DNA from: Panopea generosa
Lineage: Eukaryota > Mollusca > Bivalvia > Adapedonta > Hiatellidae
Assembly (NCBI GenBank): GCA_029582155.1
Contig: CM055909.1
Span: 22,527,347-22,591,346 of the forward strand
Direction of reading: 5' to 3'
Length of the DNA stretch: 64,000 bases
Shown here: in pieces, positions 23,661 to 34,834 of the stretch
How positions within the stretch are numbered: the first letter of the stretch is position 1
Layout of the letters: every line of letters begins with the position of its first letter
Made by a program: the position numbers and the translations under genes
Notes under the pieces: generated by a model
The model's database searches: none
The model's input: only the letters and a program-made list of their open reading frames with translations
Told to the model about the DNA's origin: nothing

Positions 23661-25034
23661 TTAAAAATAACAAGAGGCCCATTATAGGCCTTAGTGATCA
23701 CCTGATTATTCTTGATGACATAAAGCTATATGAATCTATTTTCCAACTTTTGTCCTTCGGGAAGTAGCACAAATCAAACATTGATTTGCAATGTCAAATC
23801 TGCATCAACAAATCAAATCATTTTCTCTTATATAGATTTAATAAAGTAGTGACAACCAAAGGGTCAAACCGTGAGATTCAGTGGCATGAAATTCATAATT
23901 TTTATGACGGATTCATATGCCTAATTAATTCTGCTTACAATTTGTTTTCCAGTGCTTCCTATAATAATAAGAAATTTGTTAAAGTTTACCTTAAATTTGA
24001 CAGTTTTGGCCCAGGCCCAAGGTTACAGAATGGGATTGGGGCACTCAGTAAAATATAAGCATAACTGTCATGTCAGCAAGAACAAACACACCCAAAACCA
24101 TTCACATAAGTATATCCAGTCATAAGAAATAACGTTTGTTTGTAATTGTCTCTTATATAGGTTTAATAAAGTAGGTCCCAGCCCCAGGGCCAAACCGTGA
24201 GACCCAGGGACATGAAGTTCACAAATTTTAGAAAGGACACATATGTTTCACTCATCATGCTCTCACAATTGTTCCTTTAATTAGAAGAAGATTCTAAAAG
24301 TTTACCTGTATTTCTTTCGGGCCACACCCTCGGGACCAAACCGTGAGACCCAGGGACATACAAATCCCACTTTTTATATAGGATCCATATGCGACCATAA
24401 TCATGCTAACCATCTGTTTCCAATTGCTTCTGATAGTAAGAAGAAGCTTTTTAAAGTTTGCCTCGAATTTGACTGTTTTGGCCCCACCCCTAAGGCCCCA
24501 GATGGGTGGGGGTGAGGGCCATGAAATTCATGATTTTTATTCGCCCAAAGGTACCGAAGCTGCATACAACATTTCATTATGATTGAGCTTATGCTTTTTG
24601 ACAAGACGTCGAAAATGTTAATTGTTTATAGCCGCATTAATATGTTTAGGCCACACCTCCAGGGCCAAATCGTGAGACACAGGGACATGCAATTCATAAT
24701 TTTATAAAGGACCCATATGCGTTCATAATCATACTCACCATCTGTTTCCCAGTGCTTCAAATAGTAAGAAGACGATTTTTAAAGTTTACCTCGAATTTGA
24801 CTGCTTTTACCCCGTCCCCAAGGCTCCATGTGGTAGGGACCAAACAATTCACATTTTTTATTCACCCTTAGGTACCAAATCTGCATACAACATTCCATTA
24901 CAATTGAGCTTACGGTTTTTGAGAAGAAGTCGAAAATGTCAATTGTTTACGGACATACGACGGACGATGCACAACGCACGATGATGGACAAAATGCGATC
25001 GCAAAAGACCCCTTGAGACAAAGTCTCAGGTGAC
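23661..25034. mobile_element. Interspersed element E, long copy
   Basis: It starts AACAAGAGGCCCATTATAGG and ends AAAGTCTCAGGTGACCT. Inside, a ~240-base block is repeated about five times ('GGxCACACCCxxxGGxCCAAA', 'CGTGAGACxCAGGGACATG'). A shorter copy in the opposite orientation lies at 40843-41424. Conserved ends with a variable number of internal repeats suggest a non-autonomous element; the class is not determined. Confidence 0.65.
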
Positions 25035-25079
25035 CTAATTAGCCCAAGGGCTACAATGTCGACACTGCCAGCACAGACC

Positions 25080-25640
25080 TGTGATGAAATAGTGTTTCGT
25101 TATAGTGAAAAATTTATGCATGGCACGTTACAAGATATGGAGCGGACACGAAATTTTGTACCTATTTCTGACTTTGAACCTCTAATTGTGACATTGACCT
25201 TTGAGCTAGGGACCTGATTCTTGCGCAAGAAACGTCATCTCATTATGGTGAACATTTGTACAATGTTATATCAAAATGTGCCAAATAGTTTAACGAATAT
25301 GAAGCGGATACGGAATTGTGCACATGTTTGTGGTCTTTTACCTCTAAGTCTGACCTTGATCTTTGAGCTACGAACCCGAGTTTTGCGCGTGCCACATTGT
25401 TTGATTATGATGGACATTTGTGCCATGTTATTTCAAAATCTTGTCATGTGGTTTATAAAATATGAAATGGACACACAATTATTACAAATATACTATTTTT
25501 ATCTTTAACCTGTAAGTATGACCTTGACCTTTGAGTTTGAGACCCGAGTCTTGCGCGGAACACATTGTCTGAATGAGGTGAACATGTGTGCCATGTTATT
25601 TCAAAATCCTTCTATTGATGATAAAATCATCAAACTGAGG
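25080..25640. repeat. Repeat D relative, about three units
   Basis: Units of about 180 bases carry 'TGACCTTGAyCTTTGAG', 'GAGTCTTGCGCG' and 'GACACGxxxTTxTGTAC'. Perfect TGACCTTGA occurs at 25351 and 25519. Confidence 0.65.
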
Positions 25641-25644
25641 TTCG

Positions 25645-26024
25645 GAACTGGGTCTTGTTTATTTACTCTCTAACACATTCATCGCATTACATTCACCTCT
25701 GCCATTGGCTCCGGACTACTTTCGGCTTCACGAGACTTGCAATCACATGTTCACTGCCGTTTCAAATGCGTATTAATCGGGAAATCGTTTTGTGTAAAAT
25801 AAAACACAAGAAAATAGTTCATCTTTTATTCTTGTTAAAGCTGCTTTGTGTTTTGTCCTGATGTAAAATAGTGATGATTTCTTTTTCTTTTTATTGTCTG
25901 GTTTTAACATTATGCTTAAAACTGCATAAACTGTAATTACGTAGTTTCGTCAAAAATCTTGATATTTAGCCTGTTGCAGAGATGAATGAGTGTAACGAAC
26001 GATAACTCTGCAAAGGAGATTGCT
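25645..26024. other. Spacer between repeat D relatives
   Basis: AT-rich. A 68-codon frame at 25655 has no splice or family support. Confidence 0.4.
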
Positions 26025-26475
26025 GTTTATGGTAAATATCTGGACCATGTTATTTAAAATTCTAGTCATGTGGTTTAGATGAGATGGAGCGGACACGACA
26101 TTTTGTACATAGTTTTTACTTTTAACCTCTAACTATAACCTTAGGGTGTGGCTTACTATCCTGGGTCCTATGCGTGACACATATTCTAATAATGGTGAAC
26201 ATTTGTGTCATGTTATTTCAAATTCTTATCATGTGGTTTAGATGACATGGAGCGGACACGACATTTTGTACCTATTTCTGACCTTTAACCTCTAAATGTA
26301 ACCTTGATCTTTGAGCCAGGGACCTGAGTCTTGCGCGCGACACATCGTCTGATTGTGGTAAACATTTGTGCCATGTAATTTCAAAATCCCTCAATGAGTG
26401 GGAAAATTAAAGCGCAATCAAGATCGGACATACACAAAAACAGACGAACGGACGCACGTAAATACACTGAAACAC
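26025..26475. repeat. Repeat D relative, two units
   Basis: The same subfamily as at 25080 (GGAGCGGACACGACATTTTG twice). It ends in AACAGACGAACGGACGCACG, comparable to the GGACGGACG ends elsewhere. Confidence 0.65.
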
Positions 26476-26660
26476 CATGGTGACGCCTTTGTCAAGCTCG
26501 GCTGTGCCATCGATTACAAAGTTTCACAAGGGCAGTCCATAAGAATCATTTGTAACGAGTCGAGCAGGGGATCGAATCCGCTACATCAGGCGTGAGAGTG
26601 GCCAACCTTTCATCCACAGCACTAACATCGCGTTTTAATGGTGTAGCAACTACGCAGCTA

Positions 26661-26728
26661 GTCCGGGACTCGAACCCGAGACCCTTCGCTTACAGGGCGA
26701 ATGCTCTACCGACTGAGCTAACCGGACC
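26661..26728 (-). pseudogene. tRNA-like sequence, Thr(TGT)-like
   Basis: On the minus strand it has an A box (TTAGCTCAGTCGGTAGAGC), an anticodon arm TTCGC-loop-GCGAA with TGT in the anticodon position, and a B box (GGTTCGAGTCC). The loop has C where the invariant T33 should be. The seven bases after the T arm do not pair with GGTCCGG at the 5' end, so a normal acceptor stem is missing. It is probably a SINE head or tRNA pseudogene that still carries pol III promoter boxes. Confidence 0.6.
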
Positions 26729-26902
26729 GCTTACATACGTTTCTCTCCTAGTAGGTTACGTACACACTGTGACATATTGCCTCACAAATTTGGAATTCGT
26801 CCCCGAATTTCCACAGAGACCAGAGAATCATGTGAAAGTTTCTCGGAATATATATGTCACAGTTGAGCGCCAATGTAACAGGACGAGAAAAGTATGCAAC
26901 CA

Positions 26903-26975
26903 GTCCAGGACTCGAACCTGGGACCTTTGCATACATGGCGAATCATTCGGCTTTACCGACTGAGCTAACCGGACC
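26903..26975 (-). pseudogene. Second tRNA-like sequence in tandem
   Basis: It has the same GGTCCGGTTAGCTCAGTCGG start and a perfect five-pair T arm (CCAGG/CCTGG) around TTCGAGT. The anticodon arm is disturbed and the acceptor does not pair. Upstream flanks of both tRNA-like units share GTAACCTACTAGGAGAGAAA, so the pair arose by duplication of a unit of about 245 bases. Confidence 0.6.
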
Positions 26976-27047
26976 GATACATAGGTTTCTCTCCTAGTAG
27001 GTTACGTACACACTGTGGCAGTGTTAAGCAAATACATTCAATTTATA

Positions 27048-27275
27048 AGTCATATCGCGAAAGTGTCAGCTTGAAACAGTTTTCTAAACGCTGGCACACG
27101 GGATGATACCTTACCCAGTCACATTAAACCGACACCGGGCAACCATTCCTAGAACTTTCTCCTCCTAATGATGAACAGCAGCTTCCAAAACTACATTTTT
27201 TTACCCAATTGGAGATCGAACTCACAACCTTCTGAGGGCGAGGCGAATACTTTACCACTAGACCACTGCCGCGGT
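27048..27275 (-). mobile_element. SINE family B, diverged copy
   Basis: The minus-strand head GTGGTCTAGTGGTAAAGTAT and GTGAGTTCGATCTCCAATTG precede the shared body with AGGTATCATCCCGTGTGCCA. Confidence 0.7.
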
Positions 27276-27279
27276 CAAC

Positions 27280-28760
27280 ATTTACAACTTACGGTTTTTA
27301 CAAATAACTATCTAGTAAAAAGCTCTGGAATTTGGGTTTTAAGAAATATGTTTTCTTTGAAAGGTTTACATCGGTCGTGACCAAGCCATGTGGTCGAAAG
27401 TTTGCATATATACAGTCATGAAAAAGTAAACTTACCGTAAATGTTTTTCATTTCTAATCCGCCAACGACATCGAATTTTAAAATATATATAATCCTTTTT
27501 TTAAAACCAACTTCAGTTATCTTTATATCTAATATTTTGTCAACAAATATTGGTGTTTATAGTTTTGTTTACCAGCGTAAATTATTTCGCTATCTTTTAC
27601 ACACGTCGATAAAATTAAAAAGCACGAGAAAACGTTAAGTCACCAAATCGGCAAGATAGGTGAGAACATTTTACGCATACCAAAATAACTATGCCATAAG
27701 ACGACCGCGTGTGAGATAAAATTTGTTTTGGGCGAAAAGAAGTATAACAAGTGCTGTTGGAGAACTATATTAACTTGACTATTGTAGCCTTGTTACAGAA
27801 CTGGAGGGGTCGTTGACGTGTGTGCCTGTGTGTGTGGGGTGGGGGTGGGGAGTGGGAGGGGTATACAGTTAAAATGGGGCAGACATTTTCATTCCATTTA
27901 AAACATTTTTTTTAAAAAGTTAAACAATCAGGGCGAGTATGAATCATTCGAAACACCTCGCTCATTTATATGCAAACAGTGGCCGAGGAGTTCCGAATGT
28001 ACAATGACTGTGTCAAATATGGTAACATAACTAAGTTTTCAAATAATGTTACATTTTGGATAATTTCCAAGTCTAAGAAAAATAGTTGAAGCTTGAAAAA
28101 ACCTAAAAAGTAAAAAAATCGTCAACCATAAATGTATGCATTCTAAGTGATCGCCAGACAGTAAATATAAAGATGTCACTAGTCAGTCGTAATTTTTTTC
28201 ATCAATTTTGTAAACTAGTCGTGGTTATTTTTTAAAAAGTATTTATTTGTCACAAATTATTGACAACGTAATAATAAAATAAAATAAAATAAAGTTGACG
28301 GCTTGCAAGCAATCAAAGTAGATTGATTAACAAAATGTTTGTATAGATATAGTCTATATATATATATAACCTGAATCGGGTCTATTAATCTCAAATGTAA
28401 AAATTGGGGAATTCTATAGGTCTCACTTAAGAATTACCTCCCTTATATGACGGTAGCAAGATTCTCTACGCAAGATTCTTAGAGCTGTGTAAAGCAATTT
28501 TTTTGTTAAAACTGCATAATATGTCATACTTCTTTGTGTATATGGGAACATTGGAACATTTTCATGATATCTGCCAAGTTTGGATTAACTGTTTGATGAC
28601 GCTACAATAGTTTAAAGATGCGTAGTGATACACTGCAACAAATGGGCGGACTTGTAAAAAATGAAGGGGTGCCATCAAACCATCGAAATTGTGAAAAAGC
28701 AGCCTGGTCAACCCCATGTTTTTTCTGTATAATTGGACCAAATTAAAGATACAACAAACA
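27280..28760. other. Non-coding stretch with simple repeats
   Basis: It includes a G/T-rich tract at 27825-27860, an (AATAA)n tract at about 28270-28292 and (TA)n at about 28355-28370. No supported gene. Confidence 0.5.
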
Positions 28761-28946
28761 TACAATCATCCCTGTGTAAGTGGCCACCTCTATTAAGCAG
28801 CCACTTATCTTAAGCAGCGGCCAAATTTGCTATTTCCCATTTATATGTTTTCAGAGCAAATTAACCTGTATAAAGCAACAACCTGTCTTAAAAGGCCACT
28901 TTTTCCCTTCCCTTGACTGGCTGCTTAAGACAGATTCGACTTCTAT
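28761..28946 (+). mobile_element. TA-type MITE, diverged copy
   Basis: It shares CACCTCTATTAAGCAGCCAC, CAGAGCAAATTAACCTGTAT and the tail CTTGACTGGCTGCTTAAGAC with the intact copy at 39069. The terminal inverted repeats have drifted. Confidence 0.7.
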
Positions 28947-28949
28947 AAT

Positions 28950-30473
28950 TATTATAACCCGTAGTCGGTAGTCATTACATGCATTTTTTTCTATTTTAAA
29001 TGATAAAACTATTTCAAAAGTCCACGTCGTATGTTGACAATTTTAGGTGGAATGACTTCGATTTTTTTTTCTATAGTACATGTACTTTAATTTATAGTAG
29101 ATCTAGATAGTTTACGGAAACTATTAAATGTTCAGTTACTGTAATTACTTAACAAAAATATAGGTGTTGAGCAATTAAAAAAAAGAATGTTGATTTTTTG
29201 TTTTCAGTAAGAAAATTCAAATTGGAATTAGCAATAATTTCAAAAATTCAAATTGTATCTTATAATCACAATACCACAATCCGGATACTTTCAAATTTGA
29301 AACTTAGAAACTCATAGAATAGACCTGGACCTGAAATAAATACATCTTGGGATTTTGATAATAAAACAAGAGCAATAAGTTTTTCTTAAAAGTACGTATT
29401 TTTTTATGTATTCCCCTTAATGCTTTTACTGTACAAGGGAAATTGTAAATAACGTGATGAAAGCATGTCCATTTTGGACAAGAATTGAAACAACATTTAC
29501 TCTGAACATAATTTCAAATAAGATATTTGCCGTTTGATCTTGAGGAGGTCATGTACCTCTGAAAAAGGTAATAAAAACTCATTTAGTATGTCTAAGTATG
29601 ATATAAAGTCAGGGCCCACGAGAACAAAAAAAACGTGGATTTGGAGAAAAACATTGTAGTTTGTTGTGTTTTTTGTTGTTGTTTTTTTTTTATTGTTGTT
29701 TCTTGCCAATTTTAAAAAAATGGAAAACAACTAATTTGCTGACTTTTAATGCTTTTTGATGATTTATTAACATTTCTGTGTGAGAAATATTTAAGTAATT
29801 TCGCCGCAGCAGTAAAATAGAAAAATAATGTGTTCAATGGATTATCAGTTGAACTAAAATGCTCTCTTGTTTTTCTTGCCACCCGTGATTAGGGTTTAAT
29901 GGATGACATAAAAAAGATAATTCACTAAAACCAATAATTAATCCCTACATCATGTCCCTACAGGCATAGTACCACCGTTGGAAACAGGAAATACTTCCAC
30001 GGTGGCATTTTCCTTATTCTAATGCTCATTTTCTATTTGAATGGCATTATTGGTGTATTTTTTTTAACATTTTGAAAATATTTTCTGTTTGAATTGTGAA
30101 TTTAAAAAAAAAAATACTTGATAAGAAACCCGTATCGTATCTACTATGTGACCCCTACTTTACTCATGATAATTTGTTGGAGTGCAGGGGTTGACAAACA
30201 ATAAAATGTAAGTTTCACTTCTTTCATTTCGGTCTCATTATAGATGACACGCTTGTTTATTTGTTTTATTTACTTATAAAAAACAATAGTCGGCTTACAC
30301 CAACAAGTAAAACATTGTAGTTTATCAAAGGTTTTCTGCACGACTTGTCTATCTCAATAAAGATAAAGAAGGGAGATTCAGGAGTTTTGCGCTAAGCCTC
30401 TGATATATGGCCATTGATGGATCGATATGGATGTGCAAGAATGAATAGATTTAATCAGTGGAGAGAACCGACG

Positions 30474-30515
<42 letters not shown>

Positions 30516-31690
30516 ACGCGCACGCAGAGTTTGTTGAGAATACAAAATATAAATCGCCTATATATATATTTCAATCGAAGTTAAGCATTTTAAACACAGT
30601 TGCCTCCCTTATATAAAATGTCGCCATTTGCAATATTATTGAAAGCTGAGGAGTATCTGCTTCATTACCATTTTAAAGGTAATATTGCAGTTGTTTGTGT
30701 GAAATTTCTTTTATATCACATGTTTTATTTGGATGTAGATGCTTAGCATTCTAGTAAATTATCAATTTCGCTCGTGAGTGTCATTTCGCTCTTCATCGTT
30801 TGATTTTATAAAGTTGCGTAACATATAATTCCAAATGGATTTCCTTAACCGAGAATGCATTTTTAAATGGGTTTAAAAAAGACAAGCAATGTTGAAAATG
30901 ACTTTAATTTCTATTCATACTATCAGTGACCGAATTACTATCAGAGATGTACTGTATTAGCAGAGATAGGCAACTGCAGGCTAAATTTTAGGTGGCACAT
31001 TTGGCGTTTTCTAAATCTTCGAAACACTACTCTTCCTGAACCAAACAACATATTTTTGTGATAGAAGAGTGTTCTATATCTAAATCACTGGTAGAGATAT
31101 TAACAGCCTTGTCTTTTTCTATAAAATTCATCGCGGTTTTATCTCGATTGACACGGACAATTATCAGTCCCATATCCAATTCTAGTGTGACATATTGCAC
31201 GTCTCTATGGAGCCTTTTAAAGATTTTTATTTTGCATCTCCCGAGACAGCAGATCAGATATCAAAATAATAAAAAAAACTGTCAATTCATGCCTTATTTA
31301 ATCCAATTCCAGAGATTCTTGAGGTTAACCTCTTCCCAGCCTTTTCAGTATAGGTAGGATATCCCTCATCTGCCGTGATGCTTAACATTGAGTGTGTGCA
31401 GTATAGAGAGATAGATAGATTTTGCTATCAAATCAAAATTTAAATCTTATAAATATAAATCATATGAATATATTAATATCCAAGTATTAACTTTGTGTTA
31501 ACGAAATTATTAAAGTATTAAAAATCTGAGTATTAAAGGATCTTTAAAAATACAAGATGATTCTTCCTTCTTTTAACGTATAAACAGATTCTTTTCATGG
31601 CTTTTTCACCTTAACAAAAAGAGGTCGAAATTTGGTGGCTTCCCAATTTAAAAATTATCTTTTTTTCCCCATTGAGGCAAAAAAATGGAA
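28950..31690. other. Non-coding stretch; (CA)n at 30477-30510
   Basis: AT-rich with poly-A/T runs, a (CA)n microsatellite near 30477-30510 and a short hairpin at 29972-30005. CTCCCTTATATAAAATGTCG at about 30604 recurs in diverged form near 48820. Frames here (29497, 31058) lack support. Confidence 0.45.
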
Positions 31691-31855
31691 CCTTGATAAT
31701 CCGGCCCCACTCCAAAACGGCCATGGAGAATCCGGCCGCTGGACAATCCCGCCCCTAGAGAATCCGGTCCCATTTAGCATGGTCAATCCGGCCCCACTTT
31801 TTATTTCTATTTTATATAGCAATATTAGTGTAATTTATATATTTATACATACAAA

Positions 31856-31928
31856 AGTATTTACCAATATTAACATATAATAATTGTTATGTCATAACAA
31901 TTATTATGTGTTAACATTGGTAAATACT
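31856..31928. repeat. Near-perfect 73-bp palindrome
   Basis: The arms 31857-31891 and 31893-31927 are reverse complements with about two mismatches, around a one-base centre (GTTATG T CATAAC). It lies just inside the left end of the element at 31691. Confidence 0.85.
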
Positions 31929-31961
31929 TTTTTTGATCTTTGATATATATCATTAATATTA

Positions 31962-32960
31962 TAATAGTTCTTGTCTTAATTTATTTGAAAAGTAAATAAG
32001 TTTTGATAGATTTAATATGTCTTTCTTTTTATTTGATAGCATTATTATATCAAATTTGTTTAGGTTAGGCCAGCTACAGAAGTATGGTTTTAAATATTTT
32101 CTACGAAGATCTCTGTATGTTGTGCATTGTATATCATAAGTAAGTTGATTTATCCAAATATTTGATAACCCTAGGTTTTTTGCCCCATATCTCATAACAG
32201 TAATTAAGTATGGATACAACTAGAGTGTCAAAACTTTTAAATTTTTCATTTTTTTTAAATGATATTGATTGAATATAGAAAAAAGACTGTACATGGCTTT
32301 TGACGCATGTTTGGCAAAACATTTTTGGGTTCTGTGCCAGTTACCATTTTTAAATAAATAAACACCTAAGTATTTAAATGACGTAACACTTTCGAGACAT
32401 TCATTATACAGATAAAAATCCTGACTTGTATGTCTTCCCTTTTCAAATATCATTACTTTAGTTTTATTTGTGTCTATTTTTCGTCAGTATGCATTACAAT
32501 ATAATTCAATGTCATGTAACATAAGTTCTAATGAAGTCCGAGATGTTTGGAATAAAATTTGGTCATCGGCATATAAAATTAAAAATAGTTTTAGTTCTTC
32601 TAGAGTAAATATACCGTTAAGAGCGGTGTTGATATGATCCATTATATCATTAACGAACATCATAAATAAAAGAGAGGAGCTTGGATCCCCTTGTTGAGAT
32701 CATCATCATTAATAGTTTGTATATCGTCATTTTCTACATTTTCTATATTATTATTTTTCTCCATATAATGAATTGGAATGATTGAACAAGTCATTTATAT
32801 TTATTTATTTCATCATTTGTTGTTTTTGTTTTTTTATAGCATTTTTTAATTGATTTCCAGAATTGTCTTGGTTGAGTTTTTGCAATTTTTTCTAATCGCT
32901 GTCCCATTATTTTTTGCTTTTTTTTTGTATTTTGTTATATCTTGTTATACATCCCAGTTA
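31962..32960 (-). pseudogene. Broken CR1/I-like LINE with QGDP and YADD motifs
   Basis: On the minus strand, residues resembling the linker before the reverse transcriptase (KTQPRQFWKSIKK, about 32850) are followed by the polymerase motif SQQGDPSSSLLF (32682-32699). Forty codons later in the same frame is the catalytic YADD (32562-32573). Downstream come VTSFKYLGVYLF (about 32370) and VSILNYCYEIWG (about 32185). An in-frame stop sits near 32484, a frameshift near 32230, and the finger part of the polymerase between linker and QGDP is missing. It is inactive. The endonuclease domain is absent. Confidence 0.75.
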
Positions 32961-33295
32961 TTAGAATAATGAAATCAATTTGCATTTGATTAAAAACTAA
33001 ACTTGATTATTTACGTTGGGCAATATGCAAATAAATAAATAAACACCACAATTATTGACACAATGTAAATCAATTTGCATTTAGTAAAACATCTCTTTTG
33101 ATATTTAAAAACTGTAAATTAAAGACATACCGCTTTTCGTTAATTAATACTTTGGTCGCACATCATGCAAAATAAATTAACATGTCTTTTCATACATTAC
33201 AAATATTGAGATTACTTGACAAATTTGAATACAGTTGTTTTTTTTGTATTTTTCTTGTTTATATCTTTGATTTTATTAGTATTGTTTTAAGGGAT

Positions 33296-33298
<3 letters not shown>

Positions 33299-33368
<70 letters not shown>
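33299..33368. repeat. (GA)n microsatellite
   Basis: About 34 uninterrupted GA units. Confidence 0.98.
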
Positions 33369-33372
<4 letters not shown>

Positions 33373-33720
33373 TATTCATTTCATTTTCTATAGCCATTCT
33401 TATTGAATTGAATTATAAATCATAAGTGTGTTTTGTCCAATTCAATCCCCCAAAACAGTTACTTTCATTAATATGTGTACTATGTAATTCCCGTTATGAA
33501 TCATTTTTTCAATAACAATCCCGTAGTAATTAATAGTGCGCATTTCAAATTATATAATAACTATTCAGTATTTTATTTTTTCATTAGAAAAAAACAAAAA
33601 ATAAATGATATAATTTATAAAATAAAAGTGGGGCCAGATTAACCATGCTAAATGGGGCCAGATAAACCAAGGACATTTTATCCAGGGGCCGGATTGGTAG
33701 TGGGGCCGGATAAAAATTGG

Positions 33721-34057
33721 ATATGTAATATCTGATAATTATTGGTTAGAACCTGATCTTAACAGTGTTCTGCTTTATTTTTCAGTTTGCTAAAGCCTTT
33801 AAAAAAGTCCCAATTTCCCCAAATTACACTGTTTTTCTTTTCCAAATCTCAAAGGCTTGGGCCTTTTCCCAATTTCTATAAAAAAGGCTCTGTTTTTGAT
33901 GGTCATTGTGGTTATGTTGTGGAAATAAAATAACAATGTTTTGAGATGTTTTTTGGTGTATGTGTTTACATATATTTAGCATGTTTATAGTAGTAGCAAC
34001 ATATATATACTCCCTGTACTTTGATACTGAGAATTAAATATGTTGGTTAGAGCACTA
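33721..34057. other. Non-coding spacer
   Basis: AT-rich; nothing recognised. Confidence 0.45.
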
Positions 34058-34200
34058 AATGTGACTTGGTGAAGTAACATACCATGTATCTGCAGTATGA
34101 CACACCAGTGTGTTAGTGCTTAAAATAGTCTTAAGCAGACATAATTGTGATATGCCTGTAAGAATGTTGAAAATGACTATATTTAACACCATGCATACAA
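34058..34200 (+). mobile_element. SINE family B, body fragment
   Basis: GTGACTTGGTGAAGTAACAT, ACACCAGTGTGTTAGTGCTT and ATTTAACACCATGCATACAA match the body and end of the copy at 22551. The tRNA-like head is lost. Confidence 0.55.
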
Positions 34201-34306
34201 TACATTATATATCATTTCAATTGAGGCATGATAGTCTGCCTTTTCATTTGTCAATTAATGCCAAAGGATATTGGTTCTTTAAAGCAGTTTTTGATATTTA
34301 GCAAAG

Positions 34307-34485
34307 TGTCCTCGGTTGCTGTGTGGTCAAGATCATTTACCTCTCACTGCTATGTTTGTTGATTCGAGTCTCGCTCGCTCCACAAACTTTATGTGAGAAA
34401 GTTTTCAAACTACTTGCAGAAGGATGGTGGTTCTACTCAGATTCATTCTGTGGTCTTCCTCCATCGTAAAACCCCAGTAAAAAAA
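34307..34485 (+). mobile_element. SINE family C
   Basis: The head GTCCTCGGTTGCTGTGTGGT and CGAGTCTCGCTCGCTCC, and the body CTTTATGTGAGAAAGTTTTC, match the family. It ends in a poly-A-rich tract and abuts a family A copy in the opposite orientation. Confidence 0.75.
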
Positions 34486-34772
34486 AATAAAATAATATTT
34501 ATTATCATTTTTATGCTATTGAGGGCTAACAGACAATCAGTTAACTTAATCACTCTTAACCATCTGGGATCATGGAAAGTTAACCAGTACTCAAGCATAT
34601 CCATCTTCACAAGTGACTGATAACATTTCAACTTTAATCACCGATGAGAGACATGTCAATGAAACACAATGTGATTTACCAGTATTTATAAATAATCATG
34701 GAGATTGTTGCAGTGCAGGGACTCAAACTCTTGATAGTCTACTCTCTACCAACTGAGTGAACCAGACATAGC
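34486..34772 (-). mobile_element. SINE family A
   Basis: The minus-strand head (GGTTCACTCAGTTGGTAGAG, GAGTTTGAGTCCCTGCACTG) is followed by the family body and the AAATGATAATAAATATTATT tail. It lies about 60 bases upstream of the splice acceptor of the zinc-finger gene. Confidence 0.75.
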
Positions 34773-34834
34773 TGACATTGTAAATTATCTATAATGAGAA
34801 TACCATGATGAACTGATGTATTCCTTTTTTTCAG

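Larger units (their letters stand above)
31691..33720. mobile_element. Element bounded by GGCCCC-rich inverted repeats
   Basis: The left end (31691-31803) holds several AATCCGGCCCCA-like subrepeats and reads inward to CATTTAGCATGGTCAATCCG. The right end (33623-33720) is its reverse complement in order and spacing, including CCATGCTAAATGGGGCCAGA. Such subterminal repeats fit a DNA transposon with complex ends. The interior has no transposase; it holds a palindrome, a broken LINE and a (GA)n tract. Related ends occur at 42818 and 45592. Confidence 0.6.

Noticed and set aside
26661..26728. Functional tRNA-Thr gene
   Set aside because: The acceptor stem does not pair and T33 is C; it is flanked by duplicated non-tRNA sequence.
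26592..26963. A 123-codon frame
   Set aside because: It runs through two minus-strand tRNA-like sequences, whose conserved boxes explain the open frame.
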